From NCBI GenBank assembly GCA_033439265.1, contig JAVTVX010000016.1:23251201-23315200 (forward strand): a stretch of DNA of 64,000 nt, in the 5' to 3' direction. The position numbers and the translations under genes were made by a program. Each line of letters starts with the position of its first letter. The first letter of the stretch is position 1. Under the pieces are notes generated by a model. That model was given only the letters and a program-made list of their open reading frames with translations, did not search any database and was not told the DNA's origin. Shown here piece after piece: positions 24,701-34,808 of this stretch. Origin of the DNA: Dillenia suffruticosa. Lineage: Eukaryota > Streptophyta > Magnoliopsida > Dilleniales > Dilleniaceae.

Positions 24701-25042
24701 GAACAAGAAAAAAGTCTTCAAACCAAGTAGAGTGCAATGATTTCAAGATTTGTTGTTGACATGTACATAGAACTTCCAAGAATAAGAACAAGTCAAAATA
24801 GAGAAAGGGAATATATAAATTAACAAATATTTTATTTTACTTTTGAATTTCTCAGCCAGCTCGAAACCAACATATTCGAAGGAAAAAGCTTTGCAATGCT
24901 ACCCTCTCAAAGTATATACAAGTACCATTCCCTACCCTACATACCGACTGTATGATCTGCAGGCAGCTTGATTTGTGCCTCCACCAACTACTTCAACACA
25001 CAAAATTAACTTGCTACTTACATTCTCCGTTTATAGCTCCCC

Positions 25043-28000
25043 TTAGGGGGCTTCGACAGACATGACCTCGAGCTCTGCCCACCAAAGAGGAGAGAACTTT
25101 GGTGTTGCTCCCTGGGGCTCAATTCCCGTTATCTCTCCCAACCTTATAGTCACTTCTTTCATGGACGGTCTTTGTTCGGGGTCAGGATTAACACAAAGTT
25201 TAATCAATTCACCGACTTTTTCGAGCTGTTCCTCATTAAAGGATTGCAGAGTGGGATCCACCATTTCTTTATGGGGGTTTGTCAGATAGTCCGATGCCCA
25301 GTCCTTCACTGAGCTGCTGCCCACTGCATAAGGTAGTCTACTGGTTATCATCTCGTATAATATTACGCCAAAGCTATATACATTGCTTTCTGTGTCTACT
25401 GCTGAATGAATATTTGGAAGCGCCTCGCTAGATGACTCCTTGTCACCCACATCAACTTCATTCCAAAATCCGAAGTCAAAGATCTTGGCAGCATAATCTT
25501 CAGTGAGAGAAACCGATGAAGAAGTAAAATTTTTATGGGCTACCGGAGGAGACAGCTGATGCATGTAATCAAGACAATATGCCATGCCCATTGCAATCCT
25601 CATTCGCATTCCCCAGTCCAAGTGTTCTGCTTCTTTTACTGCAACAGCCATCATAAAGAAGAAAGTTGTAAATGTTTTGCACCAAAGAGTTCGCAAGCGA
25701 CACTAAGGAGATAGCTCGAGCATAATACACACAAAAACAAGAGATTCATGATTAAATGACAGTCAATGATTCAAACTTTCTCACTTCTAAGAGAGAACAA
25801 GACATGTTGTAGAGGACCAATGGAACAACAACAAAGTGAAGTAACTCAAATTTGCAATTGATGATAGTTGTTATTTTGTGCAGTGAAATCGAAACAAATT
25901 AGCCACATAGGACTACTATGATCATATATTCATGAGTTTGACCATTATTTTGATACTTACTGTGTAAGTGTTCAAAAAGTGTTCCGTTTGGAGCATATTC
26001 GAAAACCATCATTCTAGTGAAAGGTTCCTCTTCTGCACAATAACCAAGCAGGTTCACAAAATTCTTGTGGTTCACCTTTGATAATCTATCAATCTGTTAC
26101 CATAACCAAAGGAGACAGATATTAGGAAACACAATCAATCAAAATGGCAACAAATAAAGCTAAGTGAAGATTTTAACCCACCTTCTTCCTGAACTGGGCT
26201 TCTAAACTCTTTGACCAGTCCTTTGCAGATACTGCAGCAACAGAAGTGACAGCTATCTCCACTCCATTGGACAGTGTGCCTTTGTACATGGTACCAATCA
26301 ATGAAGTGCCAATGACATTGCTGAAATCTTCACAAGCAGTTTCAAGCTCAGTTCTCTTAAGCTTTGGTACACCTGAAACAATAAAGGTCCGAATCTAAGC
26401 ATGAAAGATATTGTACAAACTGTTATCAGTTAAATTTTGGTCTGTCCATGGTGGAATCTCAAGGCTGTAATACACATCCTAGTATCTGTTTCTTGTCTAT
26501 TACTAGGAAATTTCCATAAAATGAACCAGCCAGTACCCCAAGAAGTATAAATGTTGTATATGAAAGGATTACGATGGCATCATGATTCTGAACTAAGCTG
26601 TCGTAATGCCAAAACAAAATAGATTTTATTACAGGATGGGAGGCAAAAATTACCAGTTACAAATGCTTTTTGCAGCTGGCCACTTAATCCTGTAGTCCAA
26701 GGTTTGACTGTTGCGACCTTATTGATCCGACAAACAAACATGCCAATGGCAGCAAATAGAAGAGCTACAAAACCCCCTATGACTCTATACAGTATTCTCT
26801 TGCTGTTGTGGCTACTGTTCCCTTGGGTGGAAGGCGATGTGGTATTAGTAGGAGAAGGTGGTGTAGAAGGAACAGATATATTTGGAGAAGAGGGCACAGT
26901 TGATGACTCTGGAGATGGAGATGGAGACGGAGATGGAGATGGAGTTGGTGATGGTACTGGTGCTGATCCTTGAGGTGGTGGTTGTGTTTTTTTATTACGA
27001 CTAGGATCTCGTGGTAAGCCAGTATCCTCTTTGGCGAGATCTTGGAGCAATTTTCTGTGAAGTGAATCTCTATTTTGCCCAGAATCCCTGTCAATGATAA
27101 AAATAAATAAATAAATAAATGAAACAGCTTATTCAAGTTCAGTACAAAAAATTCCTTTGGCCTGGCCCTTAGTGATCAGGATTTATAGTCACAAGCAGGA
27201 ATCTCCCTCCCCACTCACCTCCACTCCCCTAACCCCACCCGCCATCCCCCCCAACCAGAAAAATGATAATAATAAATAATAACAAATGCAGTACTTTTTT
27301 TATTTTTACCAAATGCAGTACTTGTTGTTTCGGGAGCATGATTTCGGCAAGCCATTAAAACACAATGAGCTTTCCATGAACTTACAGGCGCAGGTCAGTG
27401 AATAGCTGATCTATCATAACAACCTAACTGCTTAGCAACAAGCCCTTTTTTCAATGGTTTTGTGCAGTTTGGTTCCAAATTATTTTTCTGGTACCACTTT
27501 TTTCATTTTTCAGCCCAGTCATGGATGTTAACCATGAATTCTGAACTTCAAGGGTCACATTCTCTATGATGAAACAATTAGACTCATTGCAAGCTGCTGG
27601 TCCCAAATCATAGTGAAAGGTATCATGTTTTTGACCCCCATTTCAGGATCTAAACCGGTGCCTAGAATGATATGTTGCTCTTAAGCCACAGATTATGGTT
27701 ATCACTGGGCTTGGTATACTGATACTGACCTTCCATAGCAGGATAAGTGTCGTGCAATATTGGAAAGCTGATCTTCATCGACTTGAGCTTCAGAAAACGA
27801 CTGGAGCTCATTGACTTCTGGAGATAACCCACCTAACAACTCATTGTTGTCCAATAAACTGCAATAAAAAGCAGATTAAAAATAAGCCTGGAAAACAAAA
27901 ACAAGGATCACCACATCTCCTTATTGAGGACATTGACTTACAGAATTGAAAGTGATAGGTTATTCCGAAGGTTAGACGGAAGTGGACCGGAGAAATTATT

Positions 28001-29128
28001 GTCTCCCAAATCTAACACTTCTAGCTCCTTTAGCTCTCCAATCTCCTCGGGAATGATCCCAGAAAAAAGGTTGTTCCGCAGAATTCTGCAGAGAGAAGCA
28101 GTCTTTTTTATGCACAAAGAAGAGAAAAAAGCAATATATAAAATGCTCTCCTCTTAACAAAAATGGCTACATAATCTACAAAAGGAAAAGGGTCGAGTGG
28201 ATGGCTTACATGGATTTTATGTGATACATACTTCCAAGTTCAGGTGCTAATGTTCCTTTAAGACGTAGATCTTTCAAGTTCCTGTAAATTTAAAGGAAAC
28301 CCACTTCAAAATTGATCCAAACAATTTCAATATTCATAATAGAACATCCTATATGCCCAAAAATTAAAAATTAAAATAAAAATAGAAACTCTTTACTACC
28401 ACTACCATATCACCATGAACTAATATCTATATTTTTCTCACCATTACAGACCACCAATTTTCCCCTCTACATAGCATAAGAGAAAAAAAAATATTCCCAC
28501 TCACAAATTAAAAAATAGAATCATATTTTCCGATGCACAAAAGATTAAAACAAGACTCTTTCTATACATTCTTCAAAAATCCATTATTAGAAAATATTGC
28601 TCACCAAACTTTTTTGAAAAATACCCGTTCATAAGATCACAAAATGAACTTGCTGCAGATACATAAACCGGGGAAAAAAATTAAAAAGGAAAATCAAAAT
28701 TCGTTATCAGATAACGAAAATAAATCAAAGAACTCTAAATTAAGTTCAAAATAAAAAAAAGAAACAACTCACAAAATTACAACATTGCCATCAGAACACT
28801 CAACGCCAGACCAAGAACAAGGATTGACTTCTCTACTTTTGTCATTCCAATCAGATAAAGCCCCAAAGGGATCATTCTCTACTTTCTCTCTAAGCTTCAA
28901 CAAAGCCAAACCTGCAAGAACAAACCCAAATAAATAAATATCTCAAAAAGAAAAAAAAAAACACAATTTTTTCAAGTCCAGAAAAAGAAAAACCCAAAAT
29001 TAATCAAAACAAGACATACCCTCATCATTCAAAGACCAACAAACTTCAAATTTCTGATTAAACACACAAATTATGAGCAGCATCAACAGCTGATGCTTCA
29101 ACTGATCAAATCTCAACCATTCACCCAT
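25043..29128 (-). CDS. LRR receptor-like pseudokinase (MRH1/MDIS family)
   Basis: Nine exons: 29128-29020, 28911-28773, 28281-28210, 28085-27942, 27858-27730, 27087-26654, 26372-26182, 26093-25961 and 25638-25043, giving 648 residues. Order: signal peptide (about 1-33), LRR N-terminal cap with DWNDKSREVNPCSWSGVEC, a few leucine-rich repeats, a Ser/Pro-rich spacer (about 239-281), one transmembrane helix (about 298-317) and a kinase-like domain. The kinase looks inactive. The beta-3 lysine region reads EIAVTS with no Lys, and the HRD loop reads AHKNF without the catalytic Asp, although DFG is kept (about 505-507). The family acts at the plasma membrane as receptors or co-receptors (root-hair growth, pollen-tube attraction); the ligand here is unknown. 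Gene order beside PMT23 and eIF2-alpha suggests the At2g40270/At3g56050 group. Confidence 0.88.
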
Positions 29129-29194
29129 AATAAAAACCAAAACATTAATCTGGAAAAAAAATGAAAACAAAGAATTTTGGGGGTTGTTTAGAAG

Positions 29195-29225
29195 AAGAAG
29201 AAGAAGAAGAAGAAGAAGAAGAAGA
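29195..29225. repeat. (GAA)n tract in 5' leader of receptor gene
   Basis: About nine GAA units on + (TTC on the coding strand) lie roughly 70-100 bases upstream of the start at 29128, probably in the 5' UTR. Confidence 0.8.
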
Positions 29226-29602
29226 CGAAGAGAGATGAAGCAGGTGGAAAGCTTAATCTGGGGTTTGGCCGACGAATTTAGACTTGGACAAAGTCTGAAA
29301 GCGCATGTCACTAGCTTCTTTTGGCTTACATATAAAAAATAAAAAAATAAAAACAGAAAAATTGAAAAAAGATGGTACATTTGGAATTTTCAACAATTAT
29401 CATTTTATAAGGGTAGAATAACTAAGGAATATTAATTAAGAATTTTGAAAAGTTACCTAGGAGTTGGCGGATGAAAAGGAAGGAATGGGAATTTGGAACC
29501 GGAGTTTAAGAAACGATATTAAGGTAATGACGCGTTTCACCGTTCGGAGGAAACTAGGATTGGCTTAGGTTGCCGGGCACCAGACGTCTTTCGGGTGTGG
29601 GG

Positions 29603-29781
29603 GAAAATTAGGAATTTTTTTTTACTCCCCGAGGGTTTATTTATAAAATAGTGAAAGTTGTTGAAAATTAGGAATTTGTTTACTCCCCGAGGGTATATTT
29701 ATAAAAATAGTGAAAGTAGGTGAAAATTAGGAATTTTTTACTCTCCGAGGGTGTATTTATAATATAAGTCATTTAAGAAAA
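29603..29781. repeat. Three-copy 60-bp minisatellite upstream of receptor gene
   Basis: Units start at 29603, 29663 and 29722 with GAAAATTAGGAATTT, continue through ACTCCCCGAGGG and TATTTATAA, and end in ATAGTGAAAGT. The third is slightly shorter and more divergent. The array lies about 475-650 bp upstream of the receptor start codon. Confidence 0.9.
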
Positions 29782-30740
29782 TAACATACTTTTAACTAAA
29801 ATAAAAAATTTTAAAAGAATATAAGATTCAAGAAATCAGATTTATCGATATATTAATAAAATTTTATATTAAAAATTATACGCAATTTGAACTGAGTTAA
29901 TTTTATTTTATTTTTTGAAACTAAATAAACCCATAACAATTTTTTTTCCTTTTTTTTTAATTAAAAGTATAGGTGCGTAGGTCATGTTTCCTTAATTAGG
30001 ACAGTTGGCTCACCTGCCTTTGAGTACCATTTTTGTGCACAAACCCTTATTTTTAGCAATTTTAAGAATAAAAGACCCTTTTTTTAATTAAAAAAATGGA
30101 AAAAGAGTGGAGCATAAGGCATGCCCATGTGCATTTGCTATTATATGTCTTTGTTTATAAGGCATGCCCATATGATTAGGAAGTAGACTAAGCTACCCAA
30201 AATCAAACCATTGATCCAATCATTTGAAGCTAATTAGTATTAATCACCTCAATGAAACCTAATCTATGAATAGTCAAATACATCCCTTGTACCCTTTTAA
30301 CATTTGAATTATTTTCTCATTAATCACTAACTAATTCGGTAATGGAATCTGCGTTATCATAGGAGCTGATCTATATGATTCACGAATGGATAAAACTTGC
30401 TTAAGAGAAATTTTGAGATTCAATCCTAATCTTAATATAAACTTTGAAGAGTTACGTATATGAGATTATAATTTTAAGAGAATTCCCTTTTTGTTTCGTT
30501 CCTTTATCATTGACGACATAAATATGATAATTTGGTTATCAGAAAATAAAGAGGTTAAATTCTATTTGTTATAATCTGATTATTAATTTATATTCTCGTA
30601 AAAAAAATAGAATTGAAATTTAACGTAATTAAGTGTTACAATTATAAGGATCTCTTAATCACATTGAAGGGGTCAATAAATTCATAGACCAGCTAAATTG
30701 ACACCATCCACTCTCTATTTACAGATTCGTAGTTCGTATT

Positions 30741-30742
<2 letters not shown>

Positions 30743-30782
<40 letters not shown>
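30743..30782. repeat. (TA)n microsatellite
   Basis: About twenty TA units. Confidence 0.9.
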
Positions 30783-30784
<2 letters not shown>

Positions 30785-31486
30785 TTACAGCTTATAATAT
30801 TTCAGGCTCGTTTGAGTAGAAGAAAAATAAATGAAAGAATGAAATATTTTGGGTACATTTCATTATCAAGGCAGTGCAATTTTCATAGGGCATGAAGTTT
30901 CCTAGAAATTATTGAAAAGAACATTAAACATGTCATGATTGTAAGCAGAAGTGACTCAAATAATTATTAAAGGCAGAGCACTTTGGACCATTTCAACTCC
31001 CTTGGTAGTGCTTGGCTCTTTCTTGTCTCTTTTTCCTATCAAACTATCTTTTATTATAAAATGTCGACTTGATGAATACATTCAACCAAAAATCTCCAAA
31101 GTTCTGATTTGATGGCTCCAAAACTAAGGGCTACCTTTTGATTTACTCCTTAACTTTCCACTCCTACTTTTCTTCGGTCCACAACACACACAACCCACAT
31201 ACCCAAATATTTCATTTTCCAATCTTATCTACTAAACACTTCAATTGCAAAAAATTAATTAATTAATTCACAAATAAATTGATTTTGCTTGAAATATGAT
31301 TGTGAAATTTAAATATTTTAATTTCATTTTTCTCATAAAAAAGGAATATAAAAGGACGATCAATATAGTATCTCTCTGACATAATACTTTAAAAAGTTTT
31401 TCGTATAGTTTGAATTATTATTATCATTATTACTACTGCTGCTATTACTACTACTACTACTGTGACTCTTTCAGGTGAATTTGAAC

Positions 31487-31676
31487 CAATGTTATTAAAA
31501 CCGGATCGAATCGCCGATTCAACCCTTCTTTTAATAATTTTGCGATTCGGTTGAATAAAAATACCGTTTTACAATTAAACCGAACTGAATCGACAGTTCA
31601 ACCGCTTTTCAACCGTGAACCGAGGTTAAACCGTCGGTTTTAAAAAACCACGGTTAGGGTTAAAACCTTAAAAAAT
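31487..31676. repeat. CCGGTT/GGTTGAA-type repeat
   Basis: It contains many related words in both orientations: AAACCGGATCGAATCGCC, GCGATTCGGTTGAA, TTAAACCGAACTGAATCGAC, CCGTGAACCGAGG and AAACCGTCGGTTT. This style of short inverted, AACCG-rich repeat is common as a non-autonomous element in dicot genomes. I saw no clear terminal repeats or target duplication. Confidence 0.5.
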
Positions 31677-31786
31677 ATTTTTTTAATATCTTTGACGATT
31701 ATGGTTTGTATGCAAAGCCATCATAGCATAAAAGGATATGCCTTTGAGGTTTTGCTTTATATAGTTGATATTGATAATTTATTAAC

Positions 31787-31791
<5 letters not shown>

Positions 31792-31821
<30 letters not shown>
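31792..31821. repeat. (TA)n microsatellite
   Basis: About fourteen TA units. Confidence 0.9.
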
Positions 31822-31826
<5 letters not shown>

Positions 31827-32077
31827 AGGAAAACTAGTATGTGCTAGATAGGGGAAAGGATATGGCAGAGTAAGCAATCTCTAATTTTTTTTTTCGTAAA
31901 AAATTATATAAATTAAAAAATATAATATTAAATATCCATAAATTTGTTCTTTAAAATTCCAATTATATTTAATATGAATTTTCGACTTTACCATTTATTG
32001 TCATTAAATTAATAAAATTATCTTGTAAAAATCATGTTGTTATTTTTGTTGGGAATAGAATGAGAGAAAGAGTTTTC

Positions 32078-32156
32078 AACATGACAGTGTAGTGGTCATA
32101 ATCTCTTCTTTCAATCCTATGATTCATGATACAAATCTTACAAAAAAAAAAAAAAT
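32078..32156 (+). mobile_element. Degraded short A-tailed tRNA-like SINE
   Basis: GTGTAGTGGTCATAATC, CAATCCTATGATTCATGAT and ACAAATCTTAC are followed by an A run. The order and spacing resemble the elements at 4803-4883 and 6115-6203. I could not find a convincing target duplication. Confidence 0.4.
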
Positions 32157-32683
32157 AGGGAAAGATTATGTTAGGAAGGTTTGATTTTAGATTTGTGAGT
32201 GAGGTATGAGCTGGTTTCATCTGTCCTCCCTAAGAAAAGCCACACCTCTAGATGAAACTTATGTCTGCAATTAACTAAGAACATTGTTCTTGACTTAAAG
32301 ATAACCAGCCGAAATTATGTTTGATTTTGTATGGTCCATACTATCCAAACTAAGTCCAAATTCACCAACTACCATTCAAATCCTAAATCTATAATATGAT
32401 GTTAGAATTTGTCTCAAAACTCTTCGTGTCTCGATTTTACTTAACTTATCTCTATTTTATATTATTTTATTTATAATTATTTTAATAAAAATAAAATTTT
32501 TTGATAGAAAATAAGAAATTAATTTTTTTTTATTAAACTTAGTTGAATTTAAATTTAATTTTTTTTCAAAGGGAGATCTTAAGAAGGAGTCTACATTTTT
32601 ATGGATAATTATTCTTTAAAAAATTGGAATGAATCAGCCTAAAAAATGTCAGGAAATTGAACAGATCACATCCATTATAAAAT

Positions 32684-32911
32684 GAAATCCAAGCATTGAT
32701 TCACCGACGTCTGATGGTTCAATTGGTTCGGAAACTGACATTCCTTATCAGGAGTTCGATTCCTATGGGAATGAAAAAATCAGTATCGGGAGACCTGTCT
32801 CCTCAATTGGGTCGTAAGCGGTCGACCCAGATTAATCGGGGAGAAACCCAAGATATTGGGTTGGTGGCCTAGTCATGATAAAAAAAAAAAAAGAAATCCA
32901 AGCATTGATTC
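32684..32911 (+). mobile_element. Full-length tRNA-derived SINE with perfect 19-bp target duplication
   Basis: A 190-bp body at 32703-32892 lies between perfect 19-bp direct repeats (GAAATCCAAGCATTGATTC at 32684-32702 and 32893-32911). Its head looks like a tRNA: an A-box-like TGGTTCAATTGG near 32714 and a B-box-like AGTTCGATTCC near 32753. A 3' unique part and a terminal A tail follow. There is no open frame, as expected for a SINE. The perfect duplication points to a recent insertion. Confidence 0.88.
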
Positions 32912-34808
32912 CACAATGGTCCTATGATCTTCAAAATCTCTCATGAATTTAAAATAATGGTGATGAAATTTCTGCAAAATTTCTCCTAAAGAAATTGAGA
33001 AAGGGATGTTTAGGAGGACTTTCTAGTGCTTCAAAAAAAAATTGACTTGACCAACTCACACATACGTATACTATACGTACTGTATACTATAATACGTATA
33101 ATATTAGTATTTTCTATTTAATAATTTTTAAATGATGTTATATGAGATTTAGTATTTTTTTATTATTAATTTGGTTAGTACTTAGTAACACATTTTGAGA
33201 TCTTATATTTGAAGATAAACTCAAGAAGACTTCAAAATTTTGGGTCACGAAGACTATGTCAATCACTCAACCAAAATACAAAAGGGACCCCACCCTTCTA
33301 GTCGTTATTGATTTTGATGGATCCCAGTAATCCAATTGTGCCGCCAACCGAACGATACCATACTTCCAACTTTTTAAAAAATGAGTGAGAGAGAGACTAC
33401 AGGAGAACCGCCTCTAAATAGAATCTCATAAATATTTGAATTAAATTAGTCAAAATATAATTTTGAATACCAATAGTGAAAATTTCAAAATTCTGATGAC
33501 ATTGTCAATGTTCTATGTCATACATGCACGAAAACCATCCGCCAGAATATGTACATAAGAAGCATTGAATGTTAAGGTATTTTCCTTGAAAGAGACCCTT
33601 ATGGATTTATGTTTCAAGTTTTAGACTTCAAAAAGGCTCTTCTGTGGCACTAGAATGGCAGGGTCAAAAATCATGTGCAGACCCTTGAGTCGGAGTGAGG
33701 TTATTGAAATCAGGCCCATGTGGGAAATAAATAGTTAAAAAAGAATGTTCAGTAACACATGGCCACAAAAGGGTTAGATCCTTCTACAGATCTACACCTG
33801 CATAAGCAAATCTAAAGGTTTATACTGGGGACGAAATATGGTGTATGTATCTATGGTTATAATTTCTTAAATCATATATGTAGTTTTTCTTCCTAAAATC
33901 TCAAAGTAGCTAACCTCTTCCTCTGCCTTTGGATCCACAAACATATATAAATGTAATATACGTGCCAAAGCAATCCAATTTGAGTTAAGATTATGCTTAT
34001 AGGCACCAAGCCTCAATTGTATTGGTTAAGATGATTTACAACCTTATTTACATTAGAAAGAAATTTACACATGAAATTAAAGCAGGGCATATGAACATAT
34101 ATACAATTGCTGCTGTACAAAAATTGGAAAACTAAAGAAAGCAGAAGACTTGATTATAGTGGCGTCTCACGCCTATAACTCTTTCTTTCCTTACGAGCTA
34201 TGAAGTCAGCTATGCCATGGAAAAGCAGCAATAGTCACTCAAAAACAAAGCCTCCAAAAAAAAAAAATTTCTTTTTTAACGGTAAAAATGCTCGTAACGG
34301 CTAAGGCTTCTAATATTTAAAGAACAAATTTTATGTGATGCAATAAAATGCAAATTTTACATAGTCAGCATGCTTCATTTGTGAAGTGTTTCCTCATCCA
34401 TCTCTGCATGCTTAATTGGGCCCATACACATACCAAACCAACTCCTATCGTCTATAAGCATTAAGTCACTCAAACAGCCACTATCTATGTTGCAGCCTGG
34501 TAGCAGCCTGCCTTTCTAAACTACTAACAAATAAAAAGGAAAAGTTTTTAGCCCACGAGTGATGTTTCCATAAAAGAAACCAGCTAAGGCGCATAGGTAG
34601 ATTAGTTCAATTCAAACTTGCTATTTAAAAGCAGGAATAGAACTCAAATGGCTTGAAAGAAAGATGCAAAAACATAACCCTTCAACTATATTAATGAAAT
34701 GGCGATGCTATGAATCCCCTAAATAATTTCCAAGCCGTTTGAGAATAGATTTTACCTCTCTTCTGAACTCCACTAGTTCATAACACACATAAACTGTGAT
34801 TAACTCCT

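Larger units (their letters stand above)
23963..25042. other. Promoter side of PRPL1-like gene, 3' side of receptor gene
   Basis: It holds a TATA-like box, a 54-bp direct duplication and a long CT microsatellite, listed separately. The rest shows no coding signal. Confidence 0.6.
29129..34808. other. Repeat-rich spacer
   Basis: No gene is supported over 5.7 kb. Listed separately are a 60-bp tandem repeat, TA microsatellites, a CCGGTT-type repeat, a full-length SINE and a degraded short SINE. Open frames here are short and of low complexity. Confidence 0.6.

Noticed and set aside
24585..24791. Frames coding long Leu-Ser or Arg-Glu runs
   Set aside because: They are produced by the CT microsatellite, not by a gene. 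The same applies at 61565-61849.
29603..29781. Possible CRISPR-like array
   Set aside because: Only three contiguous units without unique spacers, in a plant nuclear context. It is a minisatellite.
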